Shown here in pieces: positions 11,598 through 24,495 of a stretch of 64,000 nucleotides of DNA. A program made the position numbers and the translations under genes. The notes beneath the pieces are model-generated. The model had not been told where the DNA came from. It did no database searches and saw only the letters and a list, made by a program, of their open reading frames with translations. Position 1 is the stretch's first letter. Each line of letters starts with the position of its first letter. The stretch is from Isoetes taiwanensis. Its lineage: Eukaryota > Streptophyta > Lycopodiopsida > Isoetales > Isoetaceae. The stretch covers positions 644,658-708,657 of the forward strand of contig JAJEKV010000101.1 of the NCBI GenBank assembly GCA_021234155.1, given 5' to 3'.

Positions 11598-11985
11598 TAG
11601 TCCAAGAAATCATATCCCTCTCAGGCATTTGCTTGAAAAATTCAAAGCTTTTTCCATATTTCCCAGTTGAGTACAAATTGAGGTCATTGTACTCCAATGA
11701 CATGCAGGCATTAAGTAAAAAAGTCCAAGAAATCATATCCATCTAGGCATTTGCTTTAAAAATTTAAAGCTTTTTCCATATTTCGCTGTTGAGTACAACT
11801 TGAGATCATTATACTCCAAGTGATAAAAAAAAAATCTGATAGCCTCTGCCAGGCATCCTTGCTTGCAATAACCAGGGCAGACTATATCATGCTTAGGCAT
11901 TTGCTTAAATAGTCCAGGAACCTCCTTGGGATGCCCTACTTGTACATAAATATCAATCATCATATTCCTCGTATACAACACATCA
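11598..11985 (-). pseudogene. PPR protein relic with an internal 123-bp duplication
   Basis: The segment 11981-11733 encodes NMMIDIYVQVGHPKEVPGLF and then KQMPKHDIV, typical of a PPR motif pair. GYCKQGCLAEAI follows. A 123-bp block is duplicated in tandem: 11599-11721 and 11722-11820 share AGTCCAAGAAATCATATCC and AAAGCTTTTTCCATATTT. The duplication and in-frame stops make the gene non-functional. Confidence 0.65.
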
Positions 11986-11999
11986 TGGATTTACCATGC

Positions 12000-13485
12000 T
12001 TATTACAGCATACATCAATCAGATACAACTTAAAATGCAACTCATGTATAGATTAATTACCTTAGGGCAGTTCTTCCCCTTATGCTCAAAATTTCCAAAT
12101 CCAAAAGCTGCTCACAGACCGCATCAAAGGCAAGAGGCCGCGAAAAGACCTGCTACATGAAGCAAGTCATATGTTCTCGGATATGTGGAAAAGGCCTCGC
12201 ACCTGCACATCATCACATCTTGTCTTGTTAATAAATTGTAGTGACTATATCATGCACATATGAATAAGATTTTATTTCTTCTCACCAGTCATTCAAGGTA
12301 CCAATCAAGCCCCTGTCATATATTATTCCAAGGGAATTCACTCCATAGGATGATACCACATTCATCACCCATACTGGATCAACCATCATTCAATTAAATT
12401 AAGATTATGTCTTAATTTTGGGACAAATTTTATATTGCGTGTTTTTAGTGACATATTCAAATTCTCAAAGTCTTATGTGAAAAGCACAAAAATATAATAT
12501 CATATTTCTTTAAGGAAAGACAACATTTCACAATATAGCATAATAGCACGCAAATGATAGAAGAAAATGATGAAAAAATTTGAGCACGACAGTGTTATTA
12601 CAGCAGTATGCACAAAAATAAAACACACAACCGAGTTTCATAAAGTTGTGGATCACCAAATAAAAAAAGCATTCCATGCTACTTTTTATAGAACTAGAAT
12701 GTTTTTCCTCCATCTTCCACATTCCATCTTTTAGAACTCCAATATTTCTCCTCCACCTTTTAATCTCTGAATCCTAATGTAGATCAATTCTTCACGGTCC
12801 AAAGAAGAATTCAGCCTAGCATATTTCTTCTTGTAAGCATCGTGCCATTACGACCAAAGCTATGATAGTGAAAACACAAAGGATTAGTCCATCAAAATTC
12901 ACATGGAAGAAGATTCACATTTTCGAAATTGGGCTCATAATAAGAAGCGGATAATGTAAGAAGATACACATTTTCAAATTGACACTATCCACATGAATTA
13001 CGCTACCAAAATCGCTTTGAAAATAGAGTAAAAAATATATTCTAAACCAAGAACTTTATGGTACCTAACATCATGAATAAGCTTAGATATAGTCAATATA
13101 GCAATCGTAATGGTGTACTACAAAAGTATTTAGTTTACCTTGAAAATACGCTGAAACGGGTGGTTTTTCTCCAAAATAGGCTTACTTATAAACGCATCCC
13201 ATCACCTAAAAAATAAGCCAGAAAAGACCAATTTAACTAAAAGATAGGCTTAAATAGAAGTTATTTGTTATCTAAAGAAAGTTGGATAAAAGCCAAAAAA
13301 AGAGCACGCTTAGCGTGGTTTTTCAAGCACGTCTACATTCTATAAAACATGCTCATATGTAGAAGAAACGAAAATAAAAAAACAAGGAGAAACTTTGTTG
13401 CTATGAATCAGCTAATTAGATGCCCTAAACTCATCCCCGACACATACATACCTTAGAAAATGAGCAAAGGAACCCTTCTAATCGG
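12000..13485. other. Intergenic; copy of a dispersed repeat and a single palindrome
   Basis: No gene. Positions 12378-12465 are an inverted-orientation relative of 49760-49855 (shared core ATTATGTCTTAATTTTGGGA). One copy of the CACGCTTAGCGTG palindrome lies at 13305-13317. Confidence 0.55.
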
Positions 13486-13516
13486 CTATTGCAACCTCAG
13501 CACGAAGAACAAGCTC

Positions 13517-13600
13517 TGAAGAAGAAGAAGAAGAAGAAGAAGAAGAAGAAGAAGAAGAAGAAGAAGAAGAAGAAGAAGAAGAAGAAGAAGAAGAAGAAGC
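13517..13600. repeat. GAA/TTC microsatellite
   Basis: About 27 uninterrupted GAA units. Long poly-Lys or poly-Leu frames across it are artefacts. Confidence 0.95.
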
Positions 13601-16590
13601 GCAAGAAGAAGCAATCTCGGCAAGAAGAACAGATTTCTGGCACCATGGCAAGTGGAAAAGGAGTTGTTTAGGCCATTAGAAGTGCTGATCGAGTGTCCGC
13701 ACCGCATCCTTGGTCTGTGAAGATGGCGCCCTCATGATGATCATGACAGCAAAAAAGGTCTTTCCCCTTGCTTTTATCCATATCTGCATTTGCCTTCCTA
13801 TCGATCTTCAGATTATGATGTATCTATCTCCAGATGCAAATGTAAAAGAAAGAAATACCTGGTTTAACAGAAATGGGCGTATACCTTTTCTTGATCGTCA
13901 TTGTATCTAGCAGTCATTGTATCTAGCAGAAACAAGCTTGTGGGTCTTCAGAAACGGGCTTGTAGAATCTTGAATGTCGCTGGAGAAGGGCTCCAAGGGC
14001 TCCAAGAGGTAGTTTAGGCGGGCAATAAAAAATGGGCTCCAAGAGGTAGTTTAGGCGGGCAATAAAAAATGGGTGAGCGGGAAAATAAGATTCAAAATAA
14101 TAACTGAGCGGGAAAAATCAGAATAGAATTATTTACGGACGTTTTATACAGAACGTTTTATACAGAACATAACAAGTTGGGACGGCCTGGCTCTGGATGC
14201 CCATGGATGCCCAAGCACGAGGCTCTGGATGCTCAAGCACGAGACTTGACTCTGGATGCACAAACACAAGACTTGCTGAGTCGTTAGCTGAAAATGTTGC
14301 CATTCTTGCAACTACCAGAGGTACAAATCAATATTTCTTCTTGTACTTACATCTCAAATGTTTTTAAATGTTATTCTTAGTTTTATCCTGGAACCCATGA
14401 ATACTAGCTTTGCTAGTGTTGCCTGGTGCCTGATACAGCCGATATAATGCTAGATAGAAATGATTTCACCTCTTTTTCTTAGATACATCACGTGAATATG
14501 CATAAAATGATCCAAAAATATATTTCTGTATGATTCTGCCTTTGTCTACTGAGCTAGATCATTTTGGAGCAGACAAGTTCATACATTGCCCAGCCCTTCC
14601 AATCTTCTGAGTTTGCCAAAACAACTAAAGCAGAGCTAATTACACCACTCTAAAGCACGTTAGGGCCTTGTTTACCATTCTTTTCCTCGCCACAAGACCT
14701 TTCGGTTTGCCATTCTTTCCTCGGCACATCGCAGACCTTTCTAGTTTGCCATGCTTTCCCCGCCATTGCACCTTTCTCGTTATGCAACAAAAAGCAATCG
14801 ATTTGCACATATTAGAGGAATACTAAATCACACGCTAGGCATGAATTGCACTTGTAAGGGCTTTGAAAAGGAGCCCTGCTTCGAAAAGCTGTTCAAATAA
14901 TGCAATAAAAACTGGGCAAAGCTTTGATTTAGCAATAAGGTAATCATTTGGCAGCAGACTATTATTGCAGATTTTAGAAAGGCACTATGAGCCTCCATGA
15001 TGTCAACCACGGTGAGACTAATGGAAGAATCACCGCAGCCCGATTTGCATTTGTGATGGAATATAAAGCACTTGCTCATGATCGATGGAATCTAATTCAC
15101 GCCAAATGCGATTTGCCCTTTTCAACAACATGATTAGATCTAAATCACGCCAAATAAGATTTGTAGTTCTACTAGAATCTAAATCACACAATGTGATTTG
15201 CACTTGACTAATTGCAACAAATGCCCCGGCAATTTGTTGAAGATGCTAAATCGGCCAAGGCCAACCTCCCCGCCAATGCAAGAATTGCTCATCCGATTCT
15301 ACCTTCTTATATATTGCATCACCGCTTCGGCCCCCACCTAACTCGTGGATGCAGATAGTATGTCTAGGCGCGGTGTATTCCAAACCGACGGTTTTGCCAA
15401 AGAATCTCAACCCTAAGTTCATCGATTCAATGAACCATAGCACACCGCATATTTCCTTACCAAGGTTTTATTTTAGTCCTTTCTAACCATATCTATAATA
15501 TCCACCCATATAATATAGGCAACACCTTAACCACAAGCCCTTATACACCATCCTTTATGTAATCAATTTTGAAGATAAAACCAATTCCCATAATGTCATT
15601 GCATTCTATAACTTGTTTGCACATGGTATTCACTAAGCATAGGTCAAAAAAAGCTATCCATCTAATAATAATGCAAGCCGCCTCTAGGTCCCCCTGGTTC
15701 TTTTCCTTTTATATTCTTCGTGACCAAACATTGTTTCTCGCCAAGAAATTTATCACCGCCACCACATTCCGTGATAACCAAAGACAACACCAAATTATAA
15801 CCAAAGACAAAGACCAAATTTCAGATAACCACACACATTCCAGATAACCAAAGATAGCACCAAATGTATGCCGATAACTCCAAAGATGTGGAAATCCTGT
15901 TTATTGTGCCACAATCCTTGCATTATAACATTAGTTTATTGTGCCACAATCCTTGCATTATAACATTAGGAGCATGACTTTCTCCCTCTATCTCATATTT
16001 ATTTTCTTGCCACTATGTAGCATATACTAGGTAATGTTAATTGATTTGTACGAAATCTCACATGTTCAAAGGTGATGTTTAATGTTTAGCATCATTGTTA
16101 GCTATGGCATTTTATTCATGTATTATGCAAATATTGTTTATATTATTAATATTCTTTGATGTAATACATACAATTTTTGTCTTTCAGACGAAATCTCATC
16201 TTGATATGAAGCTAAGGGGCAAGCACTTCATTGAACTAATAGTGCAACTTGTACAATGCTAATTGACTTAAAACCACGTTGGTATGGCTTGAATTGCATT
16301 TAAATACACATTTTGACGTATTTTGAATTGCTTCTACAATCAAGCTCAGGCCCTAAATCCACCATTTTATGCTCCAAACAAATTTTTGGCGGATGATTTC
16401 CTGGGCCATTTTATGCCTATTATGAATAATCTGGCTATGGGGATGACAATGCATGAGGTGTTAGAATCACATCTAGAACTGGACATAAGAATTGACAGGG
16501 AACCACACCTTGTCTATTATGTGGAAAAACATGGATTGGTGCCATAATATTTTATTTGAATACATCATTGTTTTTATTGATATTCATTTC
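13601..16590. other. Repeat-rich stretch without a recognised gene
   Basis: Contains a 37-bp tandem pair (about 14000-14036 and 14037-14073, with GGTAGTTTAGGCGGGCAATA), degenerate CACGCC palindromes (14830-14845 and 15080-15200, for example TTCACGCCAAATGCGATTTG), a cluster of ATAACCAAAGACAACACC-like repeats (15773-15860), and a perfect 35-bp tandem pair (15899-15933 and 15934-15968). Minus-strand open stretches at 15443-15246 and 15079-14828 flank the degenerate palindromes and could be exons of a decayed relative of the gene at 0.3-2.8 kb, but I see no sequence match. An open frame at 16323-16547 (plus) is unrecognised. Confidence 0.4.
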
Positions 16591-16599
16591 ATATATTCA

Positions 16600-16627
16600 C
16601 TAGAAAAAGTGCCCAGCGTTGCTGGGC
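16600..16627 (-). mobile_element. Helitron-like 3' end, minus orientation
   Basis: On the minus strand the palindrome GCCCAGCAACGCTGGGC (16627-16611) is followed by ACTTTTT and CTAGT. This is a canonical Helitron 3' terminus; the body would lie at higher coordinates. Confidence 0.65.
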
Positions 16628-17168
16628 TTTTGTCAGGTTTAAACTAAATAATTAATATAAAAAAAAAAGGTTTATGACGTTGGGTATTATGTTCTTCAAG
16701 CAATGGTTTGCTTGGTTTTTAATGCAATAATGTTATTTTCATAAGATGTCATATGTCCTTGTTCAAGTATTCAAAGATATTGCTAAATTTATAATGCATA
16801 GTACCTACATGTCCGTGTTTAGGAAAGGAGTATGTCATTTCAACAAACGCTTATAACACCTTAACTAAGATGCATGCCGTACATAAGTATAAAATATTCC
16901 AAGGGCTTGGTAGGAAGCTGTCAAAGTATTCACTTACAAAACTTTTTTCGTAAGATTACTGCAATGTCCATACACCTAGTGGTTTGGCTATGGTGTATGG
17001 AAAGTGGCTAATAGCCTTTGCTTTGTGTGCATTCATGGACCACCAACATGGAAAAATTTCACTCATTCATTTGAATTGTGATGGCAAAGCCCAGGACCAT
17101 GGTCCCATGTGGGAAACAACATGGACAGTTTGCAATCCATAACCCCAGGTGGCTTTTTAACAGCTTTA

Positions 17169-17345
17169 CTAGTAAACGTGTGCCCGGCGTTGCCGGGCTA
17201 ATGTCCTGGCATGTATTTTTACTCGGCCTTTAACGTCCATATGTGCAACTTCAACAACAGATATTGGCAAAAATGGCCTTTATTTGCTTCTGTAGTTATT
17301 TTTATTATTGAAATTATCTAATTACAATATGATCATTGTATTAAC
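17169..17345 (-). mobile_element. Helitron 3' terminal region
   Basis: On the minus strand the palindrome GCCCGGCAACGCCGGGC (17198-17182) is followed by ACACGTTTA and CTAGT. The subterminal sequence up to about 17345 is shared with 20172-20310 (for example TTTAACGTYCATATGTGCAA), so at least two copies of the same family are present. No replication-initiator or helicase ORF is seen, so it is a non-autonomous copy. Confidence 0.7.
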
Positions 17346-17454
17346 TGAAATTGGTCCCGTGGTATGTCTTTGGTCACCATGTTGCCAAATGCCTAAAGAA
17401 TGTCAAGAGTTATCACGTCCCTAGTGTTTTGTCATACGCGCTCTTGGGTCATGG

Positions 17455-17510
17455 TATGATTGCGAATGACAATACCACGTTATGATTGGGAATGACAATA
17501 CCACATTCAT
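17455..17510. repeat. 27-bp tandem pair
   Basis: Two copies of TATGATTG-GAATGACAATACCAC lie back to back. Confidence 0.6.
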
Positions 17511-17524
17511 GTGCATGGGTGGCC

Positions 17525-17590
17525 GCGCTAAAGTGTGCCCGGTGTTGTCGCACTAAAGTAGGAGTTTGTGTGTTTTTACTTGCCTTTTAA
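17525..17590 (-). mobile_element. Degenerate Helitron 3' end
   Basis: GTGTGCCCGGTGTTGTCGCAC (about 17534-17553) is a mutated version of the hairpin at 17182-17198. It is followed on the plus strand by TTTGTGTGTTTTTACTTGCC, matching the subterminal region of that element. Confidence 0.5.
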
Positions 17591-17915
17591 TTTAAGTGAG
17601 TGACTCTTCCGGAAAATCATGTGAAATATCGGAGGTTGTTAAAACGACAGTTTGATGTTTGCTAGAGTGGATGCTATTTTGCCTTGCTATATATTGCGAA
17701 AACTATCTACGAACAATATCTCAATGTATTAAATTTTAGCAAATAAAGGACGTGTTCAAATAGAGAGCCCAATGTCTTATAAGCAATATGGGAGGCAACC
17801 AAACCTTTCTTTTAAGTGGGAAATATGATCCTCAAATGCTATGCACAAAACGCCACACAAAGGTTGGTTCATGTGCTTTAGTTGTCGTGCATTAGTTGGA
17901 GCGAGTGACTATAGT

Positions 17916-17998
17916 TTCACCCAATGTAAACCCTAGCTCATGTGTTTATAAGTGACAATTGTTTCACCTAATGTAAACCCTAGCACAAGTGTTTATAA
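17916..17998. repeat. Tandem pair, about 45-bp unit
   Basis: Two copies of GTTTCACCYAATGTAAACCC followed by TAGC and TGTTTATAA. Confidence 0.7.
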
Positions 17999-20170
17999 AT
18001 TGTGAGATTTGTGACATCTTAATCTCTTCTTAAGCCATTTCTCACGGTGTTTTTGAATATCAGACCAAATTCACATTGAATACAACTCTTTTTCAATTGC
18101 CGCATTGCTTCTTGAGGCTCATAGTGTTATATCAATCTAGACAAAATTTACATTTGTGCCAACAATGCAGGGCATAAGTAGATTTTGTGTTATGCCAAAA
18201 GGAATTTGGAATCATGTTTAAGAGGCGTTTGGTGCTGCCATGCCTCATTTTAAGCTCAGTCAGAACAATGTTATGTAATTGTGAAGCATTCGCATTCATT
18301 GCAGTGCCCAATCGATACACATGGAGATGAGAAACGACATTCCACCTTGTTATTCAACCTTGCCATAAAAACAACAGCAAAGAGACAGTGGCAGAATAGT
18401 TATTATCCCATTCATTGTATTCTCAAGGACATGTACAAAAATTATAATCTTGATGAGGGCTCCAAGCTTGCTAAACATACATTCTCACAATCTGATACTA
18501 TGATGCTTTGTAAAATAGAAAATCGTGTGAGCCACAACCTAATTATAGCCAAAACTTGGCTCCTCTGTACCCTCCAATCAAAAAATCCTCACTGGTCAAA
18601 TTTCCAACAGTTGGCTTCTTCATCGTCTTCTTCATTGTCTGATTCCTAAGAGCTTCAATTCTGCTGCATAAAGATGAAGCACCTGTACTTGCTTTTTTAA
18701 ACTACAGATGCAAAAATGAAGCACAACTTAGAATAGGTTCACGATACTTAAAATTGAACATCATAATAAATAAACATGCATAAATATTCGCAGACACAAA
18801 TATGACGCATGCCTCAGCTAGAAGCGAGAAGGTCCAATTATAGAAATCTTTCAAGCACACCAGACAATATGCCCATAGCTCCAAAAGTGCTGGGAACTGG
18901 TTTCAAAAAAAACAAACACATTTTCCAATTAAAGAACACAAAAGAGAACTTAAATCTTTAAATTTAGGAATAACAGTATGTTTTTAGCATGGAAACCTTG
19001 GGCTAAGACTAATTGTTAGATGAGATGTCCAAAGCAAAGAGGACATGTAAGACCCAATTCATCTTAACGTGTTCCCAGGTGGTGCCTCTGACTACATTTC
19101 GATATGCAAATATCAAGATGACCAGTGAGTATATTCTCAGAAAGAAGACAAACAACGCATGCTTACAGCTATTACACTTCTATAAATTTCGGAGGCAGAC
19201 CATCTTGCTGGAGCAGAGACACATGGAATGTTTGAGAAGGCAAACATTTGAGTATCTGCAATGACAAAAAGCAAGAACGAAATATTAAGATCTGCTTTAG
19301 CAAAACATGTAGCTTTAAACAGTAAGACTTTTGCATGTGAAGGAAGCTGGATGTAGTTGCCATAGCCATGTTTCATTTATCTGCCAGTCCAAACTTTGGC
19401 AAAACCTCCTCTAGCACCGCCAAACTGCTACACATTATCTGGCACTCTTTGTACGAGGATACAAAACATAATAGAATAGAACTCAGACTTCTAGTGTGCT
19501 TAAGCTAAGCCTCTGTTGGAGCTAGAGCCACTGCAATCAAACTTAAAAAGGTTTACATACGGTATTTCCTGGAGCAATCCATGCAAAAAAGAAAATTAGA
19601 GAGATTGTTACCTGACCGACGAAATCAAAAGCAAAGCTATTCTTTGCTACAATCTGCAAAAAATGGACATAATCTGAGCCGAAACCCCTTCTCCTGCAAT
19701 CGCAAACCCAAACCAAAAACTGAAGTCATGGAAAGAGAATCCATCTGCCAACATCAAAGAACATATTTGCAAGAGAAAATACCAGAGTTTAAAGACTGTT
19801 TATTCTGGAAGCTTCAAAATCTGGTTGAAGAACCCTCAAAATGCTTCAAAATCTGCTTCAAAATGATGATTGAAGAGAAAACCTCAAAAGCTAAAATCCG
19901 CATGCTTTCTTGCTGCCGCTTGCTTGCTGCCTCTTCTGCCTTTTCTAAAAACTAAGAACCCTAAATGAACCCTAAATGTATCTCTGATCAAGGCATTGAT
20001 TATCATCACCGCCAGCAGCCTGCCGTTTCGGGGAGAAGAGTGGTGGAGGATGAAAAAAGCGAAAACATCCCCGGAAAACAAAAAAAAATTCTAAAACTCA
20101 CGCGATATTGGGGAAGTTATTTTTTTCGCCGGTTTTTAATTTTCTGATCCCAAAATTTCGCTTTTTTGGC
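17999..20170. other. Long stretch without a recognised gene
   Basis: Open frames at 18281-18649 and 19581-19955 (plus) are low in complexity or unsupported. No splice-linked exons, domains or strong repeats were found. Confidence 0.4.
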
Positions 20171-20171
20171 C

Positions 20172-20310
20172 GGATTTGCATGTGTTTTTACTCGAGCTTT
20201 AACGTTCATATGTGCAACTTCGACAACAACGCATGTTGATATTACAAGAATAGACATTATTTGTTTTTGTAATTACTTTTATTATTGAAATTTCAATGTA
20301 TTAACTTTGC
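20172..20310 (-). mobile_element. Second copy of the Helitron subterminal region
   Basis: Matches 17200-17345 (CATGTGTTTTTACTCGAGC, then TTCATATGTGCAACTTC, then TTTTATTATTGAAAT). The terminal hairpin is replaced by GGCCGGATTTG, so the very end is lost or mutated. Confidence 0.55.
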
Positions 20311-20473
20311 ATTTATGGGTTTTGATAGAGAAAACAATGATTTTTTGTTGGTGTAAACTCCTTCTAAGGGTGACATTTTGAGCATAAGTTCTGGATCTGT
20401 CTTTCCAAATTTTAGTCTTTGAAGGTAGATTTAACTGCCCCCACATTCCAAATAGGTACAGAAATGCAAAACA

Positions 20474-20554
20474 GAAATCAACGAAATCAGCCTTTTTTCG
20501 GAAATCAACGAAAACAGCCTTTTTTCGGAAATCAACGAAATCAGACTGACATGC
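20474..20554. repeat. 27-bp tandem repeat, three copies
   Basis: GAAATCAACGAAATCAGCCT units start at 20474, 20501 and 20528. Confidence 0.8.
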
Positions 20555-21249
20555 ATTTCAGAAATCCATTGTTCCATAATGACCGTTTGTTTGGGCCAAA
20601 AAACACGAAAATGCAAAAACTCTGTACAGATTGAAAGATGGCACCTCCTGCCAGTTTTTGCCCCTAGCAACCTCATCTAAAGACCATAGACATAAGTCAA
20701 TATGTGTTAAAAATAATCCGAGTCATAAATAAGACATATCAACTATTTCTGAAAATACAGAATATAAGCTTTTGGGATAGCTAGCATGACTGTGCCATTG
20801 CTAAGAAATGATCGATGCAGCAGTGAAAATCTGAGTAAGAATCACCACGACCATCTAGCAAGGACACCATGACCATCACCACCAAGTTCTGATTTTATCC
20901 ATGATGATCTTCCAATGGTCATCCAAGCATTTCTTATTACTTGTACCTTAAAAGCAAAAATCTTCTTTGAGGCAAAGTTGCACCAACCTTTCAATGTTCT
21001 CCGGCCAAATCTTTAACTTACAAATGACATAGCCCACTCCACCAAAATGTTCAAACGGTTCGAAGTTCACTTTAAGACCTGTAATTATGCTTCTCAATGT
21101 CAATGAAAGATTTCCAGCATTTGCACACAGATTGTATACATCCAAGAACTTCATAGAAAAATGATGTAATCCTATGGGTATAACAACACAGATTCTTTTC
21201 TCAAATCATATTTCAACCATGGCACTACGTATCCAACTTGGCAGAACTA

Positions 21250-21335
21250 TAATAGTTGCCAAATGAGGTGATTATGCCATAGAGATGATAGTAATGCCAT
21301 AGAGGTGATTATGCCATAGATGTGATTATATGGAT
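21250..21335. repeat. Short tandem repeat
   Basis: Four variable copies of ATGCCATAGAGGTGATTA. Confidence 0.6.
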
Positions 21336-23977
21336 TAAAATGCTTCAGATTTAAAAGTCTAACCTGGGAAATGGCCTTGAAAACCATCTACAACTATAGC
21401 AAATCCTTGTATTTCACCTGCATAATGCGAAAGGATAAAATTATGAATGGCTTCTCCTGAATGCTTGGGAGAAGGATTAGAGAAAGAACATCGAACAATG
21501 CAACTTTACAACTCTAACCCATCGCATTATGGCTTCAAAACTCAACTTCATTTTGTAACTTTAACCATCCATGATGCCCTGCGTGAAGAACTGGGACAGA
21601 ATTTTCGATCAGAGTTGTATGCTCTGCTGAATGAACTTCTATCCCCAAAGATCTGCTTAGTGTTGACGGGCTGCTTGTTAAATTTAGAGGATGCAAATGT
21701 AGAGATATATAAGAAGAGCTACCTAACTATGGAATACATAGGAATACATGTTTTAGGAATACATAACTATGGCAAACACATATGCAGAGTTCGACAACCC
21801 TAAATCCTAATTCTTCAGTCTCTGCCTGTTCTCATAACACCAGTCAAGAGCTATGGAACAATAGTCAAGAGCCATGCCATTCTAGAGCAAAGAAAAAAAT
21901 GCACCTACAAAAATACACTTTGAAATTACTAAACTGCATGAATACTCAATGACACTGCTTATTTGAAAGTAACACAATTATAGCTCCAAAAGTTTTAGAC
22001 ATTGTTGTTGCATCTAATCTCAAAGCACCATATGTAGAACAACAATATGGTAATCACAAAAAGCTAATCGACAAAAAATGGAGACAAATTCTGAAATTGC
22101 ATGCAACCACATTAGTGATTGCACGCTTACCATGTTACAGAAGATTTGTTGATTCGCTCCCTTGCTTCTGTGATACATGGGCTTTGTTGAGTTGTGATTA
22201 GATTTGCTGGACCTTTGTAGCATTCACAAAGGTACACGGGAAACACAATGTACGTATAATAAAATGATTACCAGATACAATAAGCTGATTGTGCAAATAA
22301 GCTAATTTCAGAGATTACATTGTGAGATTGAAAATTACCACATTCTGCTCCAAAGGAAGGATTGCATCTCTGCTACACTAAGAGCAAAAATGAAATGCTA
22401 ATTTTCCTGCAAGAATAGCAAACGGGAATTAGAAAATTACTTTTAAAATAATAAAAATTATTGCAGATGCTAAGATTTGGGCTCTGATACCATCAATATG
22501 TTGTCATAACAGCATATTCACCTGGTGAAAAGTGACAGGAAAAAAAAAAAAAAAGGGACTTTGCTTGCGGCAAGATAAATACAGATTTTCCTTTCCTTGC
22601 TGCCTTGAATGACAGAAATATTGGTGGCCTGCAACAGATGAAGATGGCATTAGCCAAATATCTCAAGCACGTTTCTTACCATATATACTAATGTATCCTT
22701 ATGGGAGCTGAAAAGATGGCTAGCTTGCTACCTCTCCAGATCACCCCTTATAATAGAGTACATTAACCGCAACACTGCAGAGAGCTTTGAAAGTTTAAGC
22801 AGCTTTGACCCCTGCATCAAAATACAAAAACGAAAGGGAAAGCTATAATGGGAAATGAAAAATGGGTAGGCAACAAATTAGAATCACGAACAAATTGCAT
22901 GCCTTTTTCAATGATGCATATGCAAGAAACTATCAAGTCATACAAATGCAGGGGCTTACATACATATTAAAGACAAAGGAAAATAGAGCTCCATGGTATT
23001 GATATCCAATGAAGACAGAAATGGGCGTTTAGCAAGCCTCCTTCCCAATATAGTTTGTGAAAATCTACATATTTGATAGATTCTGTTGAAAATAATGCCA
23101 CATAATAGGAAATATCAAAACCTAAACAATAGTAATCTAAGAAATTATTAAGATCTAACCTAATTTGACGCTGCTAGATAATAAAAGTTTGAAATCAGCA
23201 ATTTAAAGTTTCATCTAGTATATTATATTCCTAGAAAGTGATCATTACAAACTAAGCAAAGTAAGAAATTACCCGAGGCAACTTGCTGGCCATTTCCAAC
23301 TCATATCCTTTGATGTGCAGGACTTTTAATTTCACCATTTTGCAAAAAAACAGGAATGAAAGCGTCAAAGGCATAATGTAACTTAAAAATGCAACACAAA
23401 TGAATAATCTAATAATGGAATAACGGGAGTTGCATACCTTAGGATTGCCAAACAAACCCCATAGCAAATGCAATGGATGGATTACAGCCTTCAAAGGGGA
23501 AACAATTGTGAAGATATATAGATATCAAAAGTTCTGAGAGAATCTTGATGATCTAAAGTATTTTGTGTAATCACATAACGCGGGTCCTCCACTTCATCAT
23601 CACCATGATATTAATATATGTCTAAATCAAAATGTCTTATAAAGGAGTCCAGCATCTCAATCTCAGGCCTAGAAAGCTTAATAAGCTTAATAAAGCTTAA
23701 CAGCTTCATTTCCATTTGCAACTTCCATCTGTACAGTCTTCTTTTATCAAGCTTCAACATAGTTGAACAAAGCTGGAGATAATAACTTATTACCAGATAA
23801 TACTGGCAGGGCACATGCACAGCCTTAAATAGACGTACTAATCCTTGAGTTGATTCTATTTTTCACCACGCTACAATATAAAGAACTTTTCTGCTCATCA
23901 GAAGAACTTGGCAAAAACCTATTTTACAGCAAAATCTTTATCATCTTGTTTAACAGTTAATTATGAAGAACATGATT

Positions 23978-24495
23978 TTAATCAGCCAGCACCTTCTTAC
24001 GTGAGAAGAACCTGCTAAAGCCTGAGTAAGAATGCTTTTGGGAATGTTCTATCATTTTCTTTAGTTTCGTTCTTGGAGAAGATAGAAGTGATCTCTCAAT
24101 TTTCATCCTGCAACATTTGTTGTGCAAAATGTGATCCATTATAATGGTTTGCATTTTCGCCATGATTAATGTAATTCACCAGATTTGGGTCGGAGCGTAT
24201 GTTTGAACTCCAAGATGCGTTCTTGTGTCCTAATTTGCTCACTTATAGCTCTGGAGTGGCTAAAATCAGAATTTGAGGTCTGGCTATGGATCCAAATAAG
24301 GAAAGCCAAATCATCTAATTGCACATCCTCGTCATGCAAAAATGAATTTCTGGACTTTCCATGTGGTACAGGGGACATGTCCAAGGGATTTGGACACGCA
24401 TTTTCAGATACTCGAGATATCGAATGCAGCTTGCAGCCCATAATTGAGTTTTGACATTCAGACAACTTCTTTGCAGCAACTGCAATTTCCTCTTC
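23978..24495 (-). pseudogene. C-terminal exon of a filament-like plant protein (FPP)
   Basis: After an acceptor (aaaatgcag) at 24496 the minus strand reads EEEIAVAAKKLSECQNSI, the start of the last exon typical of plant filament-like proteins (long coiled-coil proteins), in which a QEKEIAAAAEKLAECQETI-type motif begins the final exon. A Ser-rich variable region follows. The tail (SGFSRFFSRKK, near 24000) matches the usual FPP C-terminus (GISRFFS). A frame change near 24165-24105 separates the two parts and no upstream coiled-coil exons are present. It is a single displaced exon of an FPP gene. Capture by a mobile element is possible but not shown. Confidence 0.65.

Noticed and set aside
13489..13707. 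Long poly-Lys and poly-Leu open frames
   Set aside because: They are translations of the GAA microsatellite.
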